Shown piece after piece: positions 52,860 to 61,751 of a stretch of 64,000 nt of DNA. The notes under the pieces are model-generated. The model was not told the DNA's origin. It worked only from the letters and a program-made list of their open reading frames with translations, and did no database searches. The stretch comes from CAZELM01 sp964512995 (lineage in GTDB: Bacteria > CSSED10-310): contig CAZELM010000027.1 in the NCBI GenBank assembly GCA_964512995.1, positions 5,031-69,030 on the forward strand. The letters are read 5' to 3'. The position numbers and the translations under genes are program-made. Numbering within the stretch: position 1 is the stretch's first letter; each line of letters opens with the position of its first letter.

Positions 52860-54236
52860 TCATGACACGATGGCTCCAAACAGCATTCCGGTAATCGTTG
52901 CCATGATTACGACCAATATAACATACACGGTTGTCTTTTTCGGTCCCAGAATGGAGTTGATAACCAGCATGCTGGGTAAAGACAGCGCTGGACCGGCCAG
53001 TAACAGACTCAAAGCAGGCCCTTTACCCATACCACTATCCATGAGTCCCCGAATAATTGGAACTTCGGTCAGTGTGGCAAAATACATGAACGCACCAACA
53101 AGCGATGCAAAAAAATTGGTCCAGACCGGCCACAGGATACGAAACCACTCCGGTACACTACCGGAGCCTCCGATGACACTGAAAAATACTCCGGGATCAT
53201 CCCCAACCAACGCTTGAATCCAATCGTTTGGAATGATTCCACCGTCTTTGGCTTCCGGACTCCCCAGAAAGAAACCAGCCGCCAGAACACCACCCAATAA
53301 CAGCGGAGTGATTTGTTTGGCAAACCCCCAAGTCTGGTCGCGCCATTCTTTCATTTCCGAGGTACTGCCAAAAGTCAGGAGCGTCAGCATGATAGCTCCA
53401 GTCGTAAATGCAGCTATTGGTTGATCAGGTAATCCAAATGCCATGAAAACCACTGGAATGGCTGCAAGACCGATAAACCATATCTTCACGCCCAGAAAAC
53501 GCCATAACGTGAGTGATAAAACCACCGCAAATGCAGCACTCAACCACCATTTTGAAACAAAAATGAAATGCCATAGTCCAGCAGGATCAACCGATGGAGC
53601 CCAATTGGCAAAAACCAGAATCGCGGACATGGAAAAGAAATACAGGACGGTGTGCCAGAGCGGGCGCACCGGATTGTCATCCTGTTCAATATAGACATCC
53701 TGCTTTTGAGCCGCTTTCACACGTTCCTCGTTTCGAAATATCAGGTGCATCAGCAAACCGATGATAATGCTGAACGAGACAGCCCCGATGGCACGCCCTA
53801 AACCAATCTCCAACCCCAGAACACGAGCGGAAAGAACGATGGCCAGAACATTAATGGCTGGACCGGAGTAAAGGAATGCGATTGCTGGTCCAAGTCCTGC
53901 TCCGCGCATGTAGATGCCCCCAAAAAGCGGCAATACCGTGCAGGAACACACCGCCAGAATTGTTCCAGAAACCGATGCGACGCCATAGGAGAGCAGTTTA
54001 TTGGCGTTGGGTCCGAAATACCGCATCACAGAAGCCTGACTGACAAAAACACCAATCGCACCGGCGATGAAAAACGCAGGCACCAGACAAAGCAGAACAT
54101 GCTCCCGGGCGTACCATTTGACCAATCGAAGAGATTCCATGACCGCGCTTTGGAATCGACCGGTATCGACCGGTAGAAAATACACGATTAAAAAACCTGC
54201 CAATAACCATAACAGAATTCTGAATTCTTTATTCAT
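52860..54236 (-). CDS. ArsP/SO_0444-type permease (DUF318)
   Basis: 458 residues from the ATG at 54236, which overlaps the arsR2 stop by eight bases. About ten membrane spans. VSGTILAVCSCTVLPLFGGIYMRGAGLGPAIAFLYSGPAIN is the DUF318 signature with the paired cysteines of the translocation region, repeated in the second half as TEVPIIRGLMDSGMGKGPALSLLLAGPALS. ArsP members export methylated trivalent arsenicals; others in the family handle copper or unknown ions. Being next to ArsM and under an ArsR-type repressor, export of methylarsenicals is the best guess. It faces arsM tail to tail. Confidence 0.82.
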   Translation of the reverse strand: MNKEFRILLWLLAGFLIVYFLPVDTGRFQSAVMESLRLVKWYAREHVLLCLVPAFFIAGAIGVFVSQASVMRYFGPNANKLLSYGVASVSGTILAVCSCTVLPLFGGIYMRGAGLGPAIAFLYSGPAINVLAIVLSARVLGLEIGLGRAIGAVSFSIIIGLLMHLIFRNEERVKAAQKQDVYIEQDDNPVRPLWHTVLYFFSMSAILVFANWAPSVDPAGLWHFIFVSKWWLSAAFAVVLSLTLWRFLGVKIWFIGLAAIPVVFMAFGLPDQPIAAFTTGAIMLTLLTFGSTSEMKEWRDQTWGFAKQITPLLLGGVLAAGFFLGSPEAKDGGIIPNDWIQALVGDDPGVFFSVIGGSGSVPEWFRILWPVWTNFFASLVGAFMYFATLTEVPIIRGLMDSGMGKGPALSLLLAGPALSLPSMLVINSILGPKKTTVYVILVVIMATITGMLFGAIVS

Positions 54237-54555
54237 GTTCGCTCTCTTGAAAAAGGGTTCCTTTTCGTTTCGCTTCCGACCGGATAACCTGCAATGTGCA
54301 ATCAAAGGCCTTCAGAATGCATGGACTCTCCAGGTGATAGAAAACCTTCATCCCTTCACGCCTGTCGGTCACGATTCCAGCCTTTTTCAGCATGGATAGA
54401 TGCCGCGATATCCCCGACTGATCAATATCCACCAATGCATTTAATTCACACACACAACGGTCACCGTCGGTCAGTGCTTCCACAATCATGATTCGCACCG
54501 GGTGAGCCAGTGCTTTTAAAATGTCCGACATTATTTTTGCTTTCGAGTAGTTCAT
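54229..54555 (-). CDS. second ArsR/SmtB-family repressor
   Basis: 108 residues from the ATG at 54555 (MNYSKAKIMSDILKALAHPVR; the frame extends further upstream through the operator, which is unlikely to be translated). Helix-turn-helix QSGISRHLSMLKKAGIV and wing REGMKVFYHLESPCI. Metal-site cysteines are in GDRCVCELNAL, the ArsR-type ELCVC-like position, plus a Cys near the C-terminus (FDCTL). It differs clearly from ArsR at 45335. It is coupled to the permease and should control it through the palindrome just upstream. Confidence 0.85.
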   Translation of the reverse strand: MNYSKAKIMSDILKALAHPVRIMIVEALTDGDRCVCELNALVDIDQSGISRHLSMLKKAGIVTDRREGMKVFYHLESPCILKAFDCTLQVIRSEAKRKGTLFQESEHE

Positions 54556-54563
54556 AGCTGTGA

Positions 54564-54592
54564 AGAATATGCACATATTCGCATAAGGTCAA
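54564..54592 (-). promoter_or_regulatory. arsR2-permease promoter with palindromic operator
   Basis: Minus strand TTGACC (54592-54587), 17-base spacer, TATTCT (54569-54564). The perfect inverted repeat GAATATG-N2-CATATTC at 54565..54580 covers the -10 element and half the spacer. ATATG..CATAT cores of this kind are typical of ArsR/SmtB operators. The arsR start lies only nine bases beyond the -10 element. Confidence 0.65.
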
Positions 54593-54648
54593 GGATTTTT
54601 TGCGACCGATCGCGGAAATCATTCCGGTCTGCTTTTCGACTCAGGTTC

Positions 54649-55158
54649 CTATTCCATCATTCTGGTGATTGTGTCCGTAATGATCGTTTCGTTGCCAGGC
54701 TTGTATCCAAGCAGGATCGTTACGACCTCTTCATTACGTCCGATGATGACAGAACAGGGCTTGACTTTTGCGGGGCTGAATTTCTGGAGCACTTCCTGGG
54801 TAGGATCGAGAAGGATCGGAAAAGTATATCCGTACTTTCGGATCGATGGTTTGACTCGGGAGAGGGCTGACACATCATCCACATTGACTGCGAGCACCTT
54901 CAGTCCTTTGGCATGATAGGTTTTATGAAGATCCTCCAGATAGCTCATCCGGCTGAGATTGGTCTTGCAGCAGGTTCCCCAGAATTCAAGCAGAATGACG
55001 CACCTTCCGAGATCATCTGCGAGATTGTATGAGCCACCGTCAATCGACTCGACTGTGAAACTGGGAACTTTTCCCGCATCGGCCCCCGGTACGGCCAGGA
55101 ATGCGAGTATCACACAACCAACGATGAATACGGGTGTGAGTGCATGGCATGCGTTCAT
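54649..55158 (-). CDS. secreted thioredoxin-like (TlpA/AhpC-TSA) protein with CC motif
   Basis: 169 residues from the ATG at 55158, eight bases after GAGG (ATG at 55173 is the alternative). A signal peptide or anchor (VFIVGCVILAFLAVPGADA) leads to a TlpA/ResA-type domain: VPSFTVESIDGGSYNL, then FWGTCCKTN where WCxxC is expected, then LKVLAVNVDD and KVKPCSVIIGRNEEVV. The resolving cysteine is Asn, and the position before the nucleophile has become Cys, giving a vicinal pair. Such pairs bind As(III) tightly in other proteins. It lies upstream of arsR2 on the same strand, separated by the arsR2 promoter. Confidence 0.75.
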   Translation of the reverse strand: MNACHALTPVFIVGCVILAFLAVPGADAGKVPSFTVESIDGGSYNLADDLGRCVILLEFWGTCCKTNLSRMSYLEDLHKTYHAKGLKVLAVNVDDVSALSRVKPSIRKYGYTFPILLDPTQEVLQKFSPAKVKPCSVIIGRNEEVVTILLGYKPGNETIITDTITRMME

Positions 55159-55236
55159 TCGTTTAAGCCTCATTTAAAAATAACCATTTTTGAGCAATAT
55201 ATCCCATCAGAAATATCATTTGCGTATCAGATCGGT

Positions 55237-58200
55237 TTAGAAAAATACCGCCATATACTCGTATCCCGCAATAATACCGAACTGATTCTTGGCGTGTTCC
55301 AGCACCGGTTGGTGAATCAGGCGAACCTGGTTGTTTCCCTTGAGTAACACCCCATCCGGAATAACCAACTCCTGCAATCGCCAGTCAGAATATCCATGGA
55401 TGGTGCCGCATGGTTTGCCGTTTACCTCCACATTTATCCGGTTGGGTTGATCGTCTCCCCGCGGAACGGCAAACATCCGGAATGCCATCACCCCAGGTCC
55501 GCTCCGATCCAGATCGAATGCCACCTGTACCACTTCCTCCTGAACAAACCGATAATAATACACATGATCCGCATCGGTCACCGTTCCCCATTTCCCTTCC
55601 AGTTTGTCTTCCGGATGATTCGATCCAATGTCAAACAGAAACGGTTTTCCGATATCCCGGCACAAACAGAGCATCCGGCAATCATCCCGGAATCCGGTTC
55701 GATACTCCTGGTCCATCTCAATGTCCGCCATCCCGCAGATCTGGTCGATGGTTACGCTCATGCCATCAAATGGACACCGTTTCGCCAGTTGATGCGACGC
55801 CACCGAGCACACACCCGGAGACTCATCATCCAGTGCCTGTTGGAGCAACGACACTGTCCCTGGTTCCGGATTTCGTGCGATCCCGCACACGGCCAGCCGA
55901 CGCAGCTCCACATCATAATCCGGATCCAGAAAGCGTTCCAGAAGTTCTGAATCGAGTTCCACCGACCGGTTCAGGAAGGATCGGAGTATCGTGGAGATGA
56001 TCGCCGTGTCACTCGTCCGTCGAAGCTGGGTTCGAAAAAAGGGATCGGTGATTTTGTGGTCCCGGCGCAGGATGGCCCGGAGGATCTCCCGGCGTTCCAT
56101 CTGGGACGGGCACGCATCAAAAAGAACCTCCACATCCCGGATATGCGGGTATTGTTTCGTGATCATACCATAGGATTTCCATGCGGCGATACGCACCTCC
56201 GGGTCAGGATCGAGCTGCGCAGACCGAAGCAGTTCCTCGGCAACGATGATCTTCCGTTGCGCCTCTTCGGACGTATGAGATGGTGGTGATGGGGCTGGCT
56301 GATCCGGATGCAGCGCCATCAGAAGCGTTGTCACGGGAGGAGATGTTCTCAACGCCGTTGCCGTCTCCCGGCGAATGACCGGTGACGGATCGGATTCCAG
56401 AATATCCGCGATCAGTTCCAGATTTTGTGTCTGACGATTGGACGCCAATAAATAGATCGCCAATGCCCGGCATTCCTCCGATTGACCGGGAGATGTCAAT
56501 AGGTGTCTGGCAAACGGCTGGATTTGTTCTTCGGAGAATCGATGGCCGACATCCTCGATGATCTCGGAAAATGAACTGAACCGGAGAAGCAATTGCAGAT
56601 CCCGAAGCTGGCCCCGGTTGCGAAACGCCAGATTGGTTTTTTCCGCGGGATCATGTTCCAGATCGTATAATTCCACAGTCCCCTGCCGGGAGTCGGCAAT
56701 CAGTTTCCATGGCCGCTGAAGGAAAGACTCCCCGGACGGTTCCATCACCGATCGGATCGCCCGAGCCGGCAGCGTCTGTCCATGGATCAGACCGGGAGTC
56801 AAATCCATTCCCATCAGTGGAAAGGGACTCCGGATACCAGTCATCGACAGGATGGTGGGGTAGATATCGCCGTGAGCCGCCTGAGCATTCAGAATCCCTG
56901 GATCAATTTTCGATGCCACGAATCCAAGCGGCACATCGAGCTGCTCCTGATGCAGCGTCGTGCCATGATAGAGCGCGCCATGATCCATGAATCCTTCACC
57001 ATGGTCGCTGGTGAAGATCAGGATGGTGTTCCTCAACAGCTCCCGCTCCGCCAGACCCTGAATCAGTTTTCCGATTCCATGATCATCGTACCGGATCACC
57101 ATATCATACAGGTCGATCAATCGGTCTCCGAAACTGTGGAACCGGCTGGGCGCTTGATAGGGGGTATGGGGCGAATAATATTGGACCCATCCGAAAAATG
57201 GATTGCCGTTGGCAGCATCGATCATCTGAAGCACGGATTCGGTTCGTTGAAGCGGGTCCGGATCCCGGAATCCATGCCGGCTGCATCCCTTGGCAATTTC
57301 GGGAAGGAAACGGAAAATCTCTTCCGGAACTGATGTGAACGTATAATACCCATTTTCTTTCAGAAGCTGCATAATGTTGGGCTGCGTATTGATATAAAGC
57401 GGTATCTCATGCGATGGACACGACCATAAGAATGAACCAGCCGACAGATAGGTTTTGTTCCCGTGAGCCTGAGCATACCGGAACTGCGTTCCCCGCTGCA
57501 TCATGGAATCGATCGTGGGAGATGTGGGTCGCGGATACCCATACGCTCCCAGATGATCCGCACGCAATGCATCCACCACGATCAGCAGCACATTCGGTTT
57601 TTCTGTAACCGGGAGCGTCTTTTCCGGTGTGCCTGGAGTTCGGGGCAGAATCGAGCCGGCTACATCACACAGTTCCTCCAGATCATAATCCAGTTCCGGC
57701 GGCCATACAGGCGTCAGTCCAATAGTCCGAAACAAGATCATGATTTTTGCGTTCAGAGCTGTATGCTCCGTCATTATCTGAACGGCTTCTGGATTCCGTA
57801 TGGAGAATCCGGTTCCCATCACACCGAGACTCCATATCGCCCATCCCACGATTCCGATGGTATGGAACCGTTTTTCCATTCGGATCATCAGCCATGCCAC
57901 CTGCATCAGAATCACCGAGCATGCTGCCAGGACCACATGAAGGTATCCATATAGTTTGGGATAGAGCACCAGATCGGCATGGTGGAGCATTACGGCTGCG
58001 AGAGCGAATCCTGCTGCTTCGGCAAACCGGACCAGTGGCCGATCCGGGTTGCCCGTCCGGTTCTGCGCAATCCTCCAGAGCAAGAACCGGACAATCAGAA
58101 AGCTCAGCCCCAGCAGGAGACCCGTTACGACCCATGGACCCGCCTCGACGTATGGAAGCCGCGACATCGCCGCTCCCATGAACAGATTCTTCGACACATA

Positions 58201-58500
58201 GAATATCCATGGCAACAGACCCATCGAAAGGTAAAAGGTCCACTGGGTGTGAAGTGACCAGGTTGAGACAATTGGAATGAATCGCAATACCCGGCCGGAT
58301 CCATTCAGAACCATTTCCGCTGTCCCGATCAATCCGCCGAGGCAGACCGCGCCGGAAACCATCAGCATCAACGATTCCGGGAGGTGATCCAGAGGGATAC
58401 GCCACATGTCCAGAAATGAAACGGACAAAGCTGCCGCACTCGCGGAAACGAAAAGCGCGGAACCGGATATTTCAGACGATGAATGCGTCTGGGGAGTCAC
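55237..58500 (-). CDS. membrane sulfatase-family protein with HEAT repeats
   Basis: 1087 residues. About seven N-terminal membrane spans (to about 250) are followed by an alkaline-phosphatase-superfamily sulfatase domain (about 300-610): PNVLLIVVDALRADHLGAYGYPRPTSPTID, SPHTPY and IFTSDHGEGFMDHG. There is no CxPxR formylglycine site; the region around GNKTYLSAGSF suggests a Thr or Ser nucleophile, as in phosphoglycerol or phosphoethanolamine transferases. HEAT-like repeats follow (about 640-900), and a C-terminal galactose-binding-like beta domain ends the protein. The start is GTG at 58500, with no clear ribosome site, 53 bases after tag. Substrate unknown. Confidence 0.75.
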   Translation of the reverse strand: MTPQTHSSSEISGSALFVSASAAALSVSFLDMWRIPLDHLPESLMLMVSGAVCLGGLIGTAEMVLNGSGRVLRFIPIVSTWSLHTQWTFYLSMGLLPWIFYVSKNLFMGAAMSRLPYVEAGPWVVTGLLLGLSFLIVRFLLWRIAQNRTGNPDRPLVRFAEAAGFALAAVMLHHADLVLYPKLYGYLHVVLAACSVILMQVAWLMIRMEKRFHTIGIVGWAIWSLGVMGTGFSIRNPEAVQIMTEHTALNAKIMILFRTIGLTPVWPPELDYDLEELCDVAGSILPRTPGTPEKTLPVTEKPNVLLIVVDALRADHLGAYGYPRPTSPTIDSMMQRGTQFRYAQAHGNKTYLSAGSFLWSCPSHEIPLYINTQPNIMQLLKENGYYTFTSVPEEIFRFLPEIAKGCSRHGFRDPDPLQRTESVLQMIDAANGNPFFGWVQYYSPHTPYQAPSRFHSFGDRLIDLYDMVIRYDDHGIGKLIQGLAERELLRNTILIFTSDHGEGFMDHGALYHGTTLHQEQLDVPLGFVASKIDPGILNAQAAHGDIYPTILSMTGIRSPFPLMGMDLTPGLIHGQTLPARAIRSVMEPSGESFLQRPWKLIADSRQGTVELYDLEHDPAEKTNLAFRNRGQLRDLQLLLRFSSFSEIIEDVGHRFSEEQIQPFARHLLTSPGQSEECRALAIYLLASNRQTQNLELIADILESDPSPVIRRETATALRTSPPVTTLLMALHPDQPAPSPPSHTSEEAQRKIIVAEELLRSAQLDPDPEVRIAAWKSYGMITKQYPHIRDVEVLFDACPSQMERREILRAILRRDHKITDPFFRTQLRRTSDTAIISTILRSFLNRSVELDSELLERFLDPDYDVELRRLAVCGIARNPEPGTVSLLQQALDDESPGVCSVASHQLAKRCPFDGMSVTIDQICGMADIEMDQEYRTGFRDDCRMLCLCRDIGKPFLFDIGSNHPEDKLEGKWGTVTDADHVYYYRFVQEEVVQVAFDLDRSGPGVMAFRMFAVPRGDDQPNRINVEVNGKPCGTIHGYSDWRLQELVIPDGVLLKGNNQVRLIHQPVLEHAKNQFGIIAGYEYMAVFF

Positions 58501-58553
58501 GTCGGGCCGTTTTTTTTCAACACAAGACAGTCATTCCGGCTGGCCGATCATCT

Positions 58554-59165
58554 TCAGAGTGGTTGGGTATCGTCCCCGAGTGATCTGAAGCAGCCGGCCA
58601 GGTGGTCATCGACCATCCCAATCGCCTGCATGAATGCATAGATGATCACCGGACCCACAAACTTGAATCCTCGGCGTTTCAGATCCGTGCTCAGTGTTTC
58701 CGATAATGGTGTCTGAGCCGGAATCTCCCGGAACGTCACCGGTCTCGGCGAACGGATTAGCGGTTTGCCGTCGGTAAAATTCCAGAGATATCGGTCGAAG
58801 GAGCCGAACGTGTCCTGGATGGTCAGAAATGCCTGCGCATTATCCCGGGCAGCCTTGATTTTGGCGCGGTTTCGAATGATACCGGGATTGGCCATCAGCT
58901 CGGCGATATCAGCATCGGTGAACCGTGCGATCTGGTGGATATCCCAGTTCCGGAACGCATCAGCAAACTGGGGCCGCCTGCGGAGGATGGTGATCCAGCT
59001 CAGCCCGGCCTGAAATCCGTCCAGAACGAGGTTCGCGAACAACTTGGTGTCATCATGCACCGGGAATCCCCACTCCTCATCGTGATATCTGAGATAGAGC
59101 GGGTCATGGCCCGGCCATGCGCAGCGGGGAATGTTATCGATGATTACAATATCGGTCATGTCCAT
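58554..59165 (-). CDS. tag: DNA-3-methyladenine glycosylase I
   Basis: 203 residues. The Tag signature is complete: RCAWPGHDPLYLRYHDEEWGFPVHDD, LDGFQAGLSWITILRRR, KFVGPVIIYAFMQAIGMVDDH and the zinc-binding DHLAGCF. The zinc ligands (Cys near the start, His in YHDEEWG, His and Cys in DHLAGC) are in place. It removes 3-methyladenine from alkylated DNA. Only one base separates it from the GNAT gene upstream, so it belongs to the leftward operon. Confidence 0.93.
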   Translation of the reverse strand: MDMTDIVIIDNIPRCAWPGHDPLYLRYHDEEWGFPVHDDTKLFANLVLDGFQAGLSWITILRRRPQFADAFRNWDIHQIARFTDADIAELMANPGIIRNRAKIKAARDNAQAFLTIQDTFGSFDRYLWNFTDGKPLIRSPRPVTFREIPAQTPLSETLSTDLKRRGFKFVGPVIIYAFMQAIGMVDDHLAGCFRSLGDDTQPL

Positions 59166-59166
59166 A

Positions 59167-59736
59167 TTACAGCTTCCGTTTCATAAAGATGGCCACTTCA
59201 CCATCCACCGCATCGGTGTTGGTGTAATACGAAAGATCGACGCCATCTATTTCAAATCCGTTTTTATAGTAAAACCGTATCGCCGGCACATTGGTGTTCT
59301 GCACTTCGCAGACGATCGCCCGGAAACCATCCCGGTGTCCGATGGCTGCCAGGTGATCCATCAGTTTTCGGCCAACGCCTTTTCCGCGGATGTGATGCCC
59401 GATGCAGAATTCCCAGACCCACAGACTGTGATTCCAGCGATGGGGCTCCACGATGATCAGTCCGGCCATCTGTTCGCCATCGAATGCGCCGAATGAATAG
59501 CCAAGCCGTATCACCTGCCGATAGAGATCGAACGGAGCATCCTCCACGGGCCAGATTTTCTGATAGGGATGATCCAGGATGATATATTCGATGTTCAGGA
59601 TGGTCCGTTCCGGGGTTTCCTGTTTGGTGACGGCATATTTGCCGGGAGATATATATCCGTATTGCAGATTCCGGACATCGTCCTCGGTAATGGTCTCCAG
59701 ACACCGGATTTCGATCAGTCCGTCAGTTCCAGTCAT
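59167..59736 (-). CDS. GNAT-family N-acetyltransferase
   Basis: 189 residues from the ATG at 59736, which overlaps the stop of the Hsp70-like gene by four bases (ATGA). Motif A is LWVWEFCIGHHIRGKGVGRKLMDHL with the RGKGVG acetyl-CoA loop, followed by IVCEVQNTNVPAIRFYYKNGFEIDG. The N-terminal half (YAVTKQETPERTILNIEYIILDHPYQ) is normal for the fold. The longer frame to 59952 reads through the Hsp70-like gene antisense-wise and is not used. The substrate may be a partner protein of the operon or an unrelated small amine. Confidence 0.82.
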   Translation of the reverse strand: MTGTDGLIEIRCLETITEDDVRNLQYGYISPGKYAVTKQETPERTILNIEYIILDHPYQKIWPVEDAPFDLYRQVIRLGYSFGAFDGEQMAGLIIVEPHRWNHSLWVWEFCIGHHIRGKGVGRKLMDHLAAIGHRDGFRAIVCEVQNTNVPAIRFYYKNGFEIDGVDLSYYTNTDAVDGEVAIFMKRKL

Positions 59737-61751
59737 AACTGATCCAGTGCGTTCAGGCTTTCGATCTGGTCGTGAACGAGTTCCGTGATCCGCTCCTCCA
59801 GCAGTTTTGATTTCTGTTGATATGCCAGCATGATGGATTTTTTGAGATCCGATGCGATTTTTTCTTTGCATTTGATGATCATCCTCTGGAGCCGGCCCTC
59901 GGTGAAAAACAACCTGGCGGCAACCCCCGGGATGGTCATGGATTCGGACCATTGGTGCAACTGTTTCTTGCCCATGAACAGGCTCAGGGAGGACATGATT
60001 ACTCCGATAACCGCTCCCATGATGATTCCGGGCAGTCCGGAAGCCAGCAGTGCGACACCCCCACCTCCCAGCAGAGATCCGATCACAGTGGAGGAGATCA
60101 CAGCGCTGATCACGGCCAGCGACTGAAAAATCGGGTCGTCAATATCCAACTGATTGTCCGGCTCATGCTGAATGACGAGTGGGTCGAGATACCGGGAGGA
60201 GGGATCCCAATGACGGATGCCATGACCGCGGAACCACTCAAACAGGATCATCATCACGTCCTGGTTGATCACGGTTTCCACTTCCTGGGACCGTGTCTTG
60301 AGGATCTGCTCAAAATGCGGCTGCGTCTGTCTGATGCGGATTTCGATCTGCGCGTTCAGTTCCTTGATTTTACCTCCGGTCCGGCTGAAAGACTGAAGCA
60401 ATGGAAGGATTTCCTGATCGACCAGGCCGGATGTCAGTTCCGTGGTGGAAGTATCCACGAACTGATCCACGATGTCATCGACGCGCTGATGAATCTCGAG
60501 AATCTTGTCGCTCTGCTCCTGCTGGATGGCCAGTTTTGCCGTGCGGTGCAGGTCCTGAATGACAGGCAGAAGGGCAATCCCTTCTCCGACGGATGTCTGG
60601 GGATTGGGGGAGACCAGAATGCGGTCGGCATGGACATCCATCGACCGGGAGACAATATCCCTGACAAATGGCCACGCACTGCTGCCGCCCGTCAGGATGA
60701 TCCACTGCACATGCTCCAATGGCACACTGCCGTTCTGAAGCCCGGAACGAAGGACATCCTCGAACCATTTCAGCAGGTTCAGCGTACCATGATCCGGTTT
60801 GGGGCAATAGTCCCAGAATCCCGGCACCATCTGTTCCATCTCCCGGCTGGGAGAATACCGGCTGGCGCGATCCGTGAACTCATCCCACGTGACGCCGCGT
60901 AATGCACCATAATATTGATCACTCACATGAACATGATAGGTAAATCGTTCCGTCAGGTTGCGGTTCATGGTGATGGAAAACCGCTCTTTCATCTCCCGCG
61001 ATACGACCCAATGCACATAATAGTCGTTTTGATCCCGGTGAATGGCGGCGTTTGCGTCGGGATTGGTGTCCAGAAACCACTGATAGAACAGATCGTCGAA
61101 CAGACGTCCGCCCAGCATGGGATCTCCCCATGCACTCCGGATTTCCAGCCGGAGCATATAGGCAATGTCGCAGGTTCCGCCTCCGAAATCGATGACCACA
61201 ATCCCGCGACGGGCTTCCTTGGGTGTCACATCTTTTCGGGCGGCCACATGGTGGATCAGTGCTCCGATCGGTTCCTTGACCGTCTTGATATCTCCCAGTC
61301 CACTGTGCCGGGCGATGCTTCGCAACACATGTTCGTGCTCGGGATGACATTTCGCCGGAGAACCGATCAGCACATTCATGTCAGAAGCAGCCTGCGCCTG
61401 GGGAAGAACGGCATTCTGCTTCATGTAATCAGCCAGTTCCCGTAAAAACGCTTCCGCATCCAGACCGGCCTGTGCGGAGAGACTGATATCCGGTTTGAAC
61501 AGCTCGCTGATCCGAAGATGTTTTTTTTCTGAAGGAGTGGCGAGCCCCCATTCCTCCTCAGCTTTGTCTCCGAATGCACGAATGGTCCAGGTTCCATTGG
61601 ATGACTGCTGGAATAAAATGGAGGTGGTGATCGTGGCCTGACCGTGGAAGTAGATGGGGTTGGCGCTGAGATACCCCCGCGTGGCCAGGCAACAATACGA
61701 GTTGCTGGTGCCGAAGTCGATCCCCAGGAAATGCTCGGATGAGACCGCCAT
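59733..61751 (-). CDS. membrane-anchored Hsp70-like ATPase
   Basis: 672 residues. Residues 1-400 form an actin/Hsp70 ATPase: phosphate 1 GIDFGTSNS (10-18), phosphate 2 VIDFGGGTCD (186-195), adenosine motif LTGGSSAWPF (353-362). DnaK's substrate-binding sandwich is missing. Instead a long coiled-coil-like region (about 405-500) leads to a glycine-zipper hydrophobic hairpin (about 545-592, SSTVIGSLLGGGG...GLPGIIMGAVIGVI) and a charged helical tail. It is thus a divergent Hsp70 attached to the membrane. Its ATG overlaps the stop of the upstream membrane-protein gene by one base (TAATG), and the downstream GNAT gene overlaps by four. Confidence 0.82.
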   Translation of the reverse strand: MAVSSEHFLGIDFGTSNSYCCLATRGYLSANPIYFHGQATITTSILFQQSSNGTWTIRAFGDKAEEEWGLATPSEKKHLRISELFKPDISLSAQAGLDAEAFLRELADYMKQNAVLPQAQAASDMNVLIGSPAKCHPEHEHVLRSIARHSGLGDIKTVKEPIGALIHHVAARKDVTPKEARRGIVVIDFGGGTCDIAYMLRLEIRSAWGDPMLGGRLFDDLFYQWFLDTNPDANAAIHRDQNDYYVHWVVSREMKERFSITMNRNLTERFTYHVHVSDQYYGALRGVTWDEFTDRASRYSPSREMEQMVPGFWDYCPKPDHGTLNLLKWFEDVLRSGLQNGSVPLEHVQWIILTGGSSAWPFVRDIVSRSMDVHADRILVSPNPQTSVGEGIALLPVIQDLHRTAKLAIQQEQSDKILEIHQRVDDIVDQFVDTSTTELTSGLVDQEILPLLQSFSRTGGKIKELNAQIEIRIRQTQPHFEQILKTRSQEVETVINQDVMMILFEWFRGHGIRHWDPSSRYLDPLVIQHEPDNQLDIDDPIFQSLAVISAVISSTVIGSLLGGGGVALLASGLPGIIMGAVIGVIMSSLSLFMGKKQLHQWSESMTIPGVAARLFFTEGRLQRMIIKCKEKIASDLKKSIMLAYQQKSKLLEERITELVHDQIESLNALDQL

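Noticed and set aside
59817..60902. 361-codon plus-strand frame opposite the Hsp70-like gene
   Set aside because: Antisense shadow; the minus strand carries the intact ATPase motifs.
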